DNA of 6,298 nt from an uncultured Prevotella sp. (GCA_938018155.1 CALIIG010000106.1:1-6298); one strand, 5' to 3'. Counted from the first letter of the stretch, positions 1 through 6,164 are shown. The notes: generated by a model from the sequence alone, not told the origin. A program made the numbers and translations.

Positions 1-23
1 ATTAAAAAATGTAAAAGGCAAAA

Positions 24-53
24 AGCTGTTTAAAGGTAAAAGAGCTATTTAAA
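24..53. repeat. Short direct repeat AGCTRTTTAAA (two copies)
   Basis: AGCTGTTTAAA at 24-34 and AGCTATTTAAA at 43-53 match at 10 of 11 positions with a 19-base period. The bases around them repeat AAAGGTAAAA and AAAAGAG variants, so the whole of about 11-77 looks like a decayed low-complexity tandem array. It may be simple-sequence drift rather than a functional element. Confidence 0.5.
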
Positions 54-80
54 AGAGTAAAAAGGTAAAAAGTAAAACGA

Positions 81-97
81 AAAGCCCGAAGGGCTTT
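81..97 (-). terminator. Candidate rho-independent terminator, minus strand
   Basis: AAAGCCC (81-87), loop GAA, and GGGCTTT (91-97) form a perfect 7-bp stem. Read on the minus strand, the hairpin is followed by TCGTTTTACTTTTTACC, a broken T-tract as expected of an intrinsic terminator. On the plus strand what follows is not T-rich. It lies about 290 bases beyond the rhaT stop, so it may be a backup terminator for the rha operon or may belong to a transcript outside the window. Confidence 0.6.
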
Positions 98-112
98 CTG
101 CAAATACTCTTG

Positions 113-151
113 ATTAAAGTAAAGGTAAAGAATTAAAAATTAAAGTAAAGG
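113..151. repeat. Direct repeat ATTAAAGTAAAGG (two copies)
   Basis: The 13-base word is identical at 113-125 and 139-151, a 26-base period, and similarity continues loosely past each copy (TAAAGA versus ACAAAGA). It belongs to the same AT-rich repetitive flank as the 24-53 repeat. No function can be assigned from sequence. Confidence 0.6.
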
Positions 152-193
152 ACAAAGACGATTAGACGTTTACGTAAATATTAAAGTATTAAA

Positions 194-206
194 CGGCTGT
201 AAGCCG
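194..206 (-). terminator. Weak terminator-like hairpin, minus strand
   Basis: CGGCT (194-198), a three-base loop and AGCCG (202-206) make a short GC-rich stem. On the minus strand it is followed by TTTAATACTTTAATATTT, which is T-rich but interrupted. The stem is only 5 bp, so this is a weak candidate for an additional 3' end of the rhaBAT transcript. Confidence 0.35.
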
Positions 207-281
207 GCAGGCAACAAGCAAGATTAAAGAATTTGAAGAAAGAATAAACGAACCTGCATTTCGACATAATTATAAAACAGT

Positions 282-342
282 GCAGCCGCTTTAGAAATGG
301 CACGGAATGGAAATCCGACGACAAAGGCTCTAAAGCGGCTGC
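282..342 (-). terminator. 14-bp inverted repeat after rhaT, possible operon terminator
   Basis: GCAGCCGCTTTAGA (282-295) and TCTAAAGCGGCTGC (329-342) are a perfect 14-bp inverted repeat around a 33-base loop. It starts 45 bases past the rhaT stop codon in the direction of transcription. On the minus strand the stem is followed by ACTGTTTTATAATTATG, a modest T-run. The loop is longer than in a typical intrinsic terminator, so it may instead protect the 3' end of the mRNA, but its position fits the end of the rhaBAT operon. Confidence 0.6.
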
Positions 343-387
343 TTTTGAAAGGCAGGATGCTAAAACTGTCGGCCTGTACCTTTATTA

Positions 388-1395
388 TTATAACAGCTGC
401 GGAAGGAATGTTGAAAAGACTAAAACAACAAGGCCAAGCACAAGAACCAGGATTGTTTTCGTGCTGCAGCCTTTCCATTCCTTTAGGATAATGCCCCACA
501 CATTACTGAAAGTAACATTCAATGCCATCAGTATGCACCAGCTGAAAGCCAGTAATGTAGCCGACCCTGACAAGAAACCCTTACCCAACGACAGACCAAA
601 GAACTGACTATACCACAGTGCACCAGCCAGCGCACAGAAAAGGAGGTTATTCAAATACAGGCTTTTCTTGCCGTAATCAGCCCACGTATGGTTACGTTTA
701 TTTTGCCAGAGGCAATAGCCTGCACAGATAATAAAGCCGCCAAATGTAACGAGAAAGGTCGCCGGTAACGATGCAAACACGGGGTTAACACCACTGAAAG
801 CCACGGGCATACCAAACTCAAGGCCAATGGCAAAGCACGCACTCATGAAACCAGAAAGCAGTGCAACAAAAATGCCTTTGGGGAAATTGAAGTCGGCTAC
901 TGCCTTTTTCTTCTCCTCGTCTGATAGTGAAGCACTCTTCATTCCACCGGCAATGCCGATAATGGTAATGCCAACAAGCGTGACAATTATACCAATTATA
1001 ACAGCCGATGTGAGCTTTTCGCCGTGTCCCGTAAACACAGGGCCGAGCAAAGTACCCAGTCCTGCACATGTTCCAAGGGCAAGAGACTGTCCCAATGCTA
1101 CCCCAAGGTATCGCATGGAAAGGCCGAATGTAAGTCCGCCTATTCCCCACAGCATGCCAAAGAAAATCGCCATCAGACTGTCATGCGCATGTGAAGTGAA
1201 GAGATTCACGAGCGATTCGCCCGCCGGTGCTGTCAGCATGGCACCCAGCAAAGGAAACAAAACATAGGCAAAAACGCCCTGAACAAGCCAGAACGACTCC
1301 CAGCTCCAGTCCTTTATACGCTTAATTGGCACATAGGAGCTGCTTTGACAAAAGGCTCCCATGGCAATAATCAACAAACCAAACAATAGTTCCAT
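388..1395 (-). CDS. rhaT: L-rhamnose/proton symporter RhaT
   Basis: Inner-membrane permease that imports L-rhamnose with a proton, the entry step of the pathway. The 335-residue product (E. coli RhaT is 344) is very hydrophobic, with about ten predicted membrane segments, roughly residues 1-17, 34-53, 72-92, 97-118, 129-151, 171-190, 207-230, 250-272, 285-303 and 315-333, and a charged loop at about 152-170. The N-terminal signature FCQSSSYVP followed by WSWESFW is typical of the RhaT family. It is the last gene of the operon, about 10 bases after the rhaA stop. In-frame starts also exist at ATG 1398 and GTG 1401; I chose ATG 1395 because family members I remember begin with one methionine followed by a glutamate. 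The stop is TAA at 388-390. Confidence 0.93.
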   Translation of the reverse strand: MELLFGLLIIAMGAFCQSSSYVPIKRIKDWSWESFWLVQGVFAYVLFPLLGAMLTAPAGESLVNLFTSHAHDSLMAIFFGMLWGIGGLTFGLSMRYLGVALGQSLALGTCAGLGTLLGPVFTGHGEKLTSAVIIGIIVTLVGITIIGIAGGMKSASLSDEEKKKAVADFNFPKGIFVALLSGFMSACFAIGLEFGMPVAFSGVNPVFASLPATFLVTFGGFIICAGYCLWQNKRNHTWADYGKKSLYLNNLLFCALAGALWYSQFFGLSLGKGFLSGSATLLAFSWCILMALNVTFSNVWGIILKEWKGCSTKTILVLVLGLVVLVFSTFLPQLL

Positions 1396-1405
1396 CATCA
1401 CGGTT

Positions 1406-2656
1406 TTATCGTTTGCTTAATACGTTTTTCTCGTATTCGCTGACGCTCTGTATAAATTCCTCGCCCACCGGCAGGTTATGTGTCAGGTTGTAATAATCGT
1501 AAACGGCTCCTTCGGGAAGCGTTTTCTCCTCTTCAAGCAGGGCCAGACGCTCGAACCATTTGCCCTCATCCTCATATTTACACAATGTCTTCAGCGGCTC
1601 CAACAAGCCATGAAGCAGACTCTTTTGTGTGGCACGAATACCAATTACATACGCACCGATACGATTAATACTTGCATCAAAGTAATCAAGACCGATGTGG
1701 GCACGGTGCAATTGCCCTGAACGGACAAGCTCTGCAAATAAGTTTCGCGTGTTGTCATCGTAAAGAGTTACGTGGTCTGAGTCCCAATGCATGGGGCGAG
1801 AAACATGCAACATCAGTTCGGGAACGAAGAGAAGCAGCGACGAAACAGCATCACTCACGTTCTCAGTAGGCTCATAATGGCCTGTGTCGAGCGTGTAAAT
1901 CACATTATTTTTCGAGCAATAGCCTGCATAAAAATCGTGCGATCCCACGGTGTATGCTTCCAGACCTATACCAAAAAGCTTTGCTTCGAGACAGCTTTTC
2001 ATGTGTGGAAGCTGTTCCGAAAGAATGTCATCGAGGCTCTCTTTCAGAATTTCGCGGTAGCGATAACGCTCTACGGTATAATCCTTGCTTCCGTCATGAA
2101 TCCAGATATTCATAATACAGGGGTCGCCTTGATACTTACCCATGGCATCGGCTATGCGGCGACAGCGTTTGGTATGTTCAATCCAGAAGTCGCGAATAGC
2201 CTTGTCAGGATTAGAAAGCGTGAGGTAACCGCTCTTGGGATGTGAAAAAGAGGTCGAATTAAAATCGAGTTTTAGTCCGTTCTCCTTGCCCCACTCCATC
2301 CAGCTTTTAAAGTGTTCGGGGCCTACTTCATCGCGATCAACAAAGGTCTTTCCAAAGTCGCCATAGGTCTCGTGCAGGTTTAAGCGAAAGGTTCCACCCA
2401 CTAACGACGTTACCTCATTGATGTCCTGTCTTACCTCTTCTATGTTACGCGCGCGACCTGGATAGTTTCCTGTGGTCTGGATTCCGCCAGAAGCGGCTTC
2501 GTTTCGTTCAAATCCCACCACGTCATCAGCCTGCCAGCAATGCAGACTAACAGGAGTTTTACCGAGTGTTTCAAGCGCTTTATCTGTGTCAACACCCAAT
2601 GCAGCATAACGCTCTTTTGCTACAAGATAATTCTGTTCAATTTGTTTTGCGTTCAT
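1406..2656 (-). CDS. rhaA: L-rhamnose isomerase RhaA
   Basis: Cytoplasmic metal-dependent enzyme converting L-rhamnose to L-rhamnulose, the first intracellular step. The 416-residue product is full length (E. coli about 419). Recognisable family blocks include HCWQADDVVGFE (39-50), GLEAYTVGSHDF (231-242), LDTGHYEPTENVSD (256-269), HVSRPMHWDSDHV (284-296) and IGLDYFDASINRIGA (321-335). From family knowledge the metal-site region is the conserved Glu/Asp/His set in these blocks (by eye Glu224 or Glu233, Asp257, His284, Asp292/Asp294, Asp324); none looks replaced. It sits 14 bases after the rhaB stop and just before rhaT, so it is almost certainly cotranscribed with them. The start ATG at 2654-2656 is preceded by an A/T-rich stretch without a clear Shine-Dalgarno sequence. 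Confidence 0.97.
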   Translation of the reverse strand: MNAKQIEQNYLVAKERYAALGVDTDKALETLGKTPVSLHCWQADDVVGFERNEAASGGIQTTGNYPGRARNIEEVRQDINEVTSLVGGTFRLNLHETYGDFGKTFVDRDEVGPEHFKSWMEWGKENGLKLDFNSTSFSHPKSGYLTLSNPDKAIRDFWIEHTKRCRRIADAMGKYQGDPCIMNIWIHDGSKDYTVERYRYREILKESLDDILSEQLPHMKSCLEAKLFGIGLEAYTVGSHDFYAGYCSKNNVIYTLDTGHYEPTENVSDAVSSLLLFVPELMLHVSRPMHWDSDHVTLYDDNTRNLFAELVRSGQLHRAHIGLDYFDASINRIGAYVIGIRATQKSLLHGLLEPLKTLCKYEDEGKWFERLALLEEEKTLPEGAVYDYYNLTHNLPVGEEFIQSVSEYEKNVLSKR

Positions 2657-2670
2657 AATAAGGTTTAGTT

Positions 2671-4161
2671 TTATTGAGTTATTTGTTGATATTTTTCATA
2701 AGCACGTGCCCAAAGCTCGGTGTTTTGAGGCTCAAAACACTCGAGTTGTATGCTTTCGGCAATCACTTTACGCATATCCGCCATACCGTTTACCCTACCA
2801 CGCGCCTTAGCCTGCAACATGATGTTGCCAATTGCCGTGGCTTCTTGCGGACCGGCCAGCACGGTAACACCGCACGCATTGGCCGTCATCTGGTTCAGGT
2901 AACGGTTAAGCGAGCCTCCGCCAATGATATGGAGTGTTTCGATTTTAAACGGAGCAAAACTGCTTAGACTACGAAAACACTCGCCATAACGCAGGGCAAG
3001 TGAATCGAAAATGCACCTGCATATCCTCGCTTTACTGTCTGGAACTGGTTCGTTATGGTGCTTGCAATAATCTTTTATGGCTTCAACCATCGATACCGGA
3101 TTGGCAAATTCCTGTGCGTCGGGGTTGATAAGACTGCGAAAAGCCTCCTCTTTCATGGCATCGGCCTGCAGTTTTCCATGCTCAAGCACGTCAGCATCCG
3201 AAGGGTTTTCTTCTTTCCATTCCTTGCGACAACGCTCATAGAGCCACATGCCACAGATGTTTTTCAGGAAACGTGTAGTGCCATCCACGCCACCTTCGTT
3301 CGTAAAATTAAGAGCAAAACTTTCGTCAGTAATAACGGGTTTCGCCAGTTCTATGCCCATCAGGCTCCATGTTCCCGAGCTGAGATAAGCAAATTTCTCA
3401 TCCTTTGCCGGCACGGCGGCAACAGCCGAAGCCGTATCATGCCCTGCCACGGCAACGACAGGCACCTCACCCAAGCCCGTCAGCTGCTGCACTTCCTTAC
3501 GCAATGTGCCGATAACGGTGCCCGGAAACACCATACGTCCCATCTGTTCACGCTTTACGCCCACGCTGTTAAGCAGTTCCCCGTCAAGCTCACGGGTAAC
3601 CGGATTCAGCAGTTCTGACGTCGAAGCTACCGTGTATTCACACACCGTCTCGCCCGTGAGCATGTACGAAAGTGCATCGGGAATAAACAATATTTTGTCG
3701 GCAACGACAAGCGATTCCATCCCCGTTTCGCGCATAGCATAGAGTTGAAACAGCGAGTTAAAGTTCATAAGCTGTATTCCCGTCCTCCTATACACCTGCT
3801 CTTTAGGCATTACTCGTTCAAAGAAACGCTCCAACATGCCTACCGTGTACGGGTCGCGGTAAGCCAAAGGATTGTGTAAGGGCTTGCCGTTTTTGTCAAA
3901 AAGCACGAAGTCGCAGCCCCATGTATCAATGCCAATACTGCTAATTGTCAGCCCCTTATCGTGAGCGAGCTTCAAACCTTTAATAATTTCGTTATACAGA
4001 TTAGCCAAATCCCAGTATACATGCCCGCCGGTTTCTATGAGCTTATTGTCAAAACGGGTGAGTTCCTGCTGATGTAACTGCCCTCCCTCTATACTGCCTA
4101 CGATGGTTCGTCCGCTTGTAGCCCCGAGGTCAACAGCAAAGTAATGTTCTGTCAGTTCCAT
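2671..4161 (-). CDS. rhaB: L-rhamnulokinase RhaB (FGGY family)
   Basis: Phosphorylates L-rhamnulose with ATP to give L-rhamnulose-1-phosphate in the cytoplasm. The 496-residue product is close to E. coli RhaB (489). The FGGY/actin-like fold is shown by the N-terminal phosphate loop DLGATSGR (11-18), the IGIDTWG block (76-82), AGHDTASA (239-246) with Asp242 as the likely catalytic base, SSGTWSLMG (261-269) and the C-terminal nucleotide-binding block IIGGGSLNRYLNQMTAN (412-428), followed by GPQEATAIGN (437-446). It is the first gene of the leftward rhaB-rhaA-rhaT operon and starts divergently from the AraC-type regulator. The start ATG at 4159-4161 lies about 20 bases downstream of the predicted transcription start. 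Both domains and motifs look intact. Confidence 0.97.
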   Translation of the reverse strand: MELTEHYFAVDLGATSGRTIVGSIEGGQLHQQELTRFDNKLIETGGHVYWDLANLYNEIIKGLKLAHDKGLTISSIGIDTWGCDFVLFDKNGKPLHNPLAYRDPYTVGMLERFFERVMPKEQVYRRTGIQLMNFNSLFQLYAMRETGMESLVVADKILFIPDALSYMLTGETVCEYTVASTSELLNPVTRELDGELLNSVGVKREQMGRMVFPGTVIGTLRKEVQQLTGLGEVPVVAVAGHDTASAVAAVPAKDEKFAYLSSGTWSLMGIELAKPVITDESFALNFTNEGGVDGTTRFLKNICGMWLYERCRKEWKEENPSDADVLEHGKLQADAMKEEAFRSLINPDAQEFANPVSMVEAIKDYCKHHNEPVPDSKARICRCIFDSLALRYGECFRSLSSFAPFKIETLHIIGGGSLNRYLNQMTANACGVTVLAGPQEATAIGNIMLQAKARGRVNGMADMRKVIAESIQLECFEPQNTELWARAYEKYQQITQ

Positions 4162-4189
4162 TTCATTTTCTGGTTTTTAGGTTCTGCGG

Positions 4190-4197
4190 CAAAGATA
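4190..4197 (-). promoter_or_regulatory. rhaBAT promoter, Bacteroidota -7 element
   Basis: On the minus strand this reads TATCTTTG, an exact match to the Bacteroidota sigma consensus TAnnTTTG. It sits 28 bases before the rhaB ATG, giving a short leader of about 20 bases. At the expected distance upstream (19-21 bases) I see no TTTG -33 element. A good -7 with a missing -33 is what an activator-dependent promoter would look like, fitting control by the adjacent AraC-family protein. Confidence 0.6.
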
Positions 4198-4201
4198 GTT
4201 C

Positions 4202-4208
4202 AGGCTGT
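4202..4208 (-). promoter_or_regulatory. Candidate regulator half-site ACAGCCT, rhaB-proximal
   Basis: Read toward rhaB this is ACAGCCT inside ATACAGCCTGAAC, ending 4 bases upstream of the -7 element, where a class II activator overlapping the -33 zone could act. The same word recurs at 4254-4260 in the same orientation, 52 bases away (about five helical turns), and upstream of rhaD at 5227-5233. The word is only seven bases, so this is a hypothesis. Confidence 0.35.
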
Positions 4209-4247
4209 ATCGCATTGCCTTAACTTTTTGATTTTGTAGCCATGATT

Positions 4248-4279
4248 TTTGGTAGGCTGTGCCATTCTTACTATTTTTG
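4248..4279 (+). promoter_or_regulatory. rhaR promoter (TTTG -33 and TAnnTTTG -7)
   Basis: TTTG at 4248-4251 and TATTTTTG at 4272-4279 match both Bacteroidota promoter elements with a 20-base spacer. Transcription would start near 4285, leaving a leader of about 20 bases before the ATG at 4305. Both elements being present suggests basal expression without an activator. The position also argues against the upstream in-frame ATG at 4242, which would lie before the transcript begins. Confidence 0.65.
4254..4260 (-). promoter_or_regulatory. Candidate regulator half-site ACAGCCT, distal copy
   Basis: The minus strand reads GCACAGCCTACCA here. It is the second copy of ACAGCCT in the divergent region, in the same orientation as the 4202-4208 copy, and lies within the spacer of the rhaR promoter (between 4251 and 4272). 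A protein bound here could both help activate rhaB and limit its own transcription. This role is inferred only from position. Confidence 0.3.
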
Positions 4280-4304
4280 TATTGCGATACATAATAAATA
4301 CATC

Positions 4305-5210
4305 ATGTTTAAATACCTTGTTGCCAACGATCGTGACGTTTCGTGGGGGCTTTATGTAGATACAATAGGTTACGAAGAGATTAAACCCGGCGAACACTAT
4401 CCCACACAGGGACACGCCGATGGCTTTTATTTTGATGTAAATTGCGGGCGGAAGCTCGACGAATACCAGCTGCAATATATTAAAGAAGGTAGTGGAACCT
4501 TTCGCTCTGCGCACCAACCCGAAACCCATTTGCGCGCAGGCGATGTGTTTTTATTGTTTCCTGGCGAGTGGCATACGTACTGTCCCGACCCTGAAAAGGG
4601 CTGGAAGTGCTACTGGATAGGCTTTAAGGGCCGCAACATGGACGAACGAATCAAGGCCAATTTTCTCAGCATCGAAAAGCCCGTCTATCACATTGGCTTT
4701 TCCGAAGAGTTTATACACGTATTCGACAAGGCCATAGAGATAGCCGAAGCCGAGGCTATTTATTCGCAACAAACGCTGGCAGGGAGCGTCAATTACCTCA
4801 TAGGGATGATGTATTCTTTGGAACGAACATACCAGCTTAACAAAAATAAGGGCAAGGCCGACCTTATTCATCGTGCACGCTTACGCATCAGAAACTCGGT
4901 CGAAGGCGATGTCACCATACAGCAAATAGCCGGGGAGGCGGGTATGAGCTATTCCAATTTCCGCAAACTTTTCAAAGAATATACGGGTATTTCACCCGCT
5001 CTTTATCAACAGGAACTGAAAATACAGCGTGCAAAAAACCTCCTTTCAACCACCACAAACAGTATTAAAGAGATAGCCTATAAGCTGCATTTCGAGTCGC
5101 CCGACTATTTTTCGGCGCGCTTTCGGGCCAAGACAGGCATGCGCCCGAGCGCGTTCAGAGACGAACATGGTACCAGTATTCATGAGCGAAGACAGGACGA
5201 TTTGTTATAA
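4305..5210 (+). CDS. rhaR: AraC-family transcriptional regulator, probable RhaR
   Basis: Sugar-responsive transcription factor, probably activating rhaBAT and rhaD when L-rhamnose (or a pathway intermediate) is present. The 301-residue product has an N-terminal cupin-like sensing domain (about 20-100, with the GDVFLLFPGEWHTY stretch typical of AraC-type sensors) and a C-terminal DNA-binding domain with two helix-turn-helix units at about 203-234 (TIQQIAGEAGMSYSNFRKLF) and 254-285 (IKEIAYKLHFESPDYFS, then the KTGMRPSAFR close). An in-frame ATG lies at 4242, but the 21 residues it would add do not look like an AraC N-terminus and a good promoter lies between the two starts, so I use ATG 4305. 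Its position between the two rha arms supports the name; ligand and targets are inferred. Nothing in the product looks truncated. Confidence 0.88.
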   Translation: MFKYLVANDRDVSWGLYVDTIGYEEIKPGEHYPTQGHADGFYFDVNCGRKLDEYQLQYIKEGSGTFRSAHQPETHLRAGDVFLLFPGEWHTYCPDPEKGWKCYWIGFKGRNMDERIKANFLSIEKPVYHIGFSEEFIHVFDKAIEIAEAEAIYSQQTLAGSVNYLIGMMYSLERTYQLNKNKGKADLIHRARLRIRNSVEGDVTIQQIAGEAGMSYSNFRKLFKEYTGISPALYQQELKIQRAKNLLSTTTNSIKEIAYKLHFESPDYFSARFRAKTGMRPSAFRDEHGTSIHERRQDDLL

Positions 5211-5226
5211 AAAACACGGGTAGCAC

Positions 5227-5244
5227 ACAGCCTTCGCAATGTGA
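5227..5244 (+). promoter_or_regulatory. Candidate regulator site upstream of rhaD
   Basis: ACAGCCT (5227-5233) is directly followed by TCGCAAT (5234-5240). The first word occurs twice in the rhaB-rhaR divergent region (4202-4208, 4254-4260, reverse strand), and the second occurs there as ATTGCGA at 4281-4287, with a one-mismatch relative TCGCATT at 4210-4216. It lies about 75 bases upstream of the rhaD -7 element. Shared 7-base words between two regions of this size are expected about twice by chance, so only the adjacency and the threefold ACAGCCT give weight. Confidence 0.3.
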
Positions 5245-5280
5245 CCAGACAACCAAAACTAAAGGTTTTATTATCAAACA

Positions 5281-5310
5281 TTACAGTTTTACTATATAGA
5301 ACGACTGTAA
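5281..5310. repeat. Inverted repeat over the rhaD promoter core
   Basis: TTACAGT (5281-5287) and ACTGTAA (5304-5310) form a perfect 7-bp inverted repeat with a 16-base spacer. The left arm covers the expected -33 zone and the right arm shares TAA with the -7 element. Because it is upstream of the predicted transcription start, it would act as DNA (an operator), not as an RNA hairpin. Confidence 0.5.
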
Positions 5311-5315
5311 ATTTG
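5308..5315 (+). promoter_or_regulatory. rhaD promoter, Bacteroidota -7 element
   Basis: TAAATTTG is an exact match to TAnnTTTG, 39 bases before the rhaD ATG, predicting a leader of roughly 30 bases. No TTTG is found at the expected -33 distance, only a T-rich patch near 5287-5290. As at rhaB, this suggests an activator is needed. It implies that rhaD can be transcribed on its own, although no strong terminator separates it from rhaR. Confidence 0.55.
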
Positions 5316-5354
5316 CACACAATCAACAGGAAACCTTGCACCTAAAAACAAAAA

Positions 5355-6164
5355 ATGGAAAGTATTTTAAACGGAAATGCCGCTCTTCAGCGTGAGATAA
5401 ACAAAATTGCAGAAGTGGCAGGCTACCTCTGGCAGAACGGTTGGGCCGAACGAAACGGAGGTAATATCACGGTAAACATTACTGAATGGGCCGACGACGC
5501 CATGCGTCGGCTGCCGGCAATAAGCCCTGTAACTCCTATCGGCGCGACGCTACCCTCGCTGCACGGCTGCTATTTCTTCTGCAAGGGAACAGGCAAACGC
5601 ATGCGCGATTTGGCGCGCCGGCCCATGGAAAACGGCAGCATCATCCGCATCTCAGACGATTGTGCCAGCTACGTTATTATTGCCGACAACATCGTTAAGC
5701 CCACATCCGAGCTGCCAAGCCATCTTGCTGTACATAACAGACTGATTGAACAGCAGTCGCCTTACAAGGCCACCATCCATACTCACCCCATTGAAATTGT
5801 TGCCATGAGCCACAACAGGCAATTCCTTGGCAAAGATGTTCTTACACAATTATTGTGGAGCATGATTCCCGAAACAAAGGCTTTCTGTCCGCTCGGGCTC
5901 GGCATTGTTCCCTACGCACTGCCCGGAAGCAACGCACTTGCGGAGGCAACGCTGAACGAACTTGAAAGCTACGACGTGGTATTGTGGGAGAAACACGGTG
6001 TATTTGCCAAGGGGCTCGACGTGCTTGACGCTTTCGACCAGATTGATGTACTCTCGAAAAGTGCAAAAATTTATATGGATTGCCGTGCCATGGGCTTCGA
6101 GCCCGAAGGCATGAGTAATGCTCAAATGCAGGAGATGACAAAGGCTTTCAATCTGCCCCGCTAA
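5355..6164 (+). CDS. rhaD: L-rhamnulose-1-phosphate aldolase RhaD
   Basis: Zinc-dependent class II aldolase splitting L-rhamnulose-1-phosphate into dihydroxyacetone phosphate and L-lactaldehyde, the last committed step, in the cytoplasm. The 269-residue product matches the family (E. coli 274). Visible motifs: AERNGGNIT (31-39) near the N-terminus, PTSELPSH (116-123) with Glu119, IHTHP (141-145) with His142 and His144, Glu173 in IPETK, and EKHGVF (212-217) with His214. By analogy with E. coli RhaD the three histidines bind zinc and the two glutamates take part in catalysis and metal binding; all are present. The start ATG follows CCTAAAAACAAAAA, an A-rich leader typical of Bacteroidota. It lies 144 bases after rhaR on the same strand, separate from the rhaBAT operon. 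Confidence 0.96.
   Translation: MESILNGNAALQREINKIAEVAGYLWQNGWAERNGGNITVNITEWADDAMRRLPAISPVTPIGATLPSLHGCYFFCKGTGKRMRDLARRPMENGSIIRISDDCASYVIIADNIVKPTSELPSHLAVHNRLIEQQSPYKATIHTHPIEIVAMSHNRQFLGKDVLTQLLWSMIPETKAFCPLGLGIVPYALPGSNALAEATLNELESYDVVLWEKHGVFAKGLDVLDAFDQIDVLSKSAKIYMDCRAMGFEPEGMSNAQMQEMTKAFNLPR

Larger units (their letters stand above)
1..387. other. AT-rich non-coding region downstream of rhaT
   Basis: No credible gene is visible in this stretch. The first 60 bases are about 23% G+C by hand count, and the first half is dominated by short words such as AAAGGTAAA and AAAAGAGTAAA. It holds imperfect direct repeats and three hairpins (282-342, 194-206, 81-97) whose T-rich sides lie on the minus strand, so they could end transcripts coming from rhaT. 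The short reading frames that overlap it run into rhaT in a different frame and resemble nothing known. Confidence 0.75.

Noticed and set aside
169..178. Palindrome TTTACGTAAA as an operator
   Set aside because: A single 10-bp AT-rich palindrome in a low-complexity region with no promoter nearby is not convincing.
224..499. Small minus-strand frame spanning the rhaT 3' end
   Set aside because: It overlaps the rhaT 3' end in another frame and runs through the 282-342 hairpin, with no resemblance to a known small protein.
827..1267. 146-codon plus-strand frame opposite rhaT
   Set aside because: It is the complement of membrane-segment codons of rhaT, a common source of false open frames, with no independent support.
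1396..1401. GTG 1401 or ATG 1398 as the rhaT start
   Set aside because: Both are in frame and possible, but the family N-terminus best fits a single methionine followed by Glu-Leu-Leu. The choice is a matter of two residues and not certain.
1787..2245. 152-codon plus-strand frame opposite rhaA
   Set aside because: It is antisense to a complete isomerase gene with conserved motifs and has no recognisable domain.
3055..3618. 187-codon plus-strand frame opposite rhaB
   Set aside because: It lies wholly antisense to a well-supported kinase gene, resembles no family and has no promoter or leader signals that I can see.
4242..4304. Upstream in-frame ATG at 4242 as the start of the AraC-family gene
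   Set aside because: The 21 added residues do not resemble an AraC N-terminus, and the predicted -7 element at 4272-4279 places the transcript start downstream of this ATG.
5255..5269. AAAAC-N5-GTTTT as a terminator between rhaR and rhaD
   Set aside because: The stem is 5 bp and almost all A-T, too weak for termination, so read-through from rhaR into rhaD is possible.
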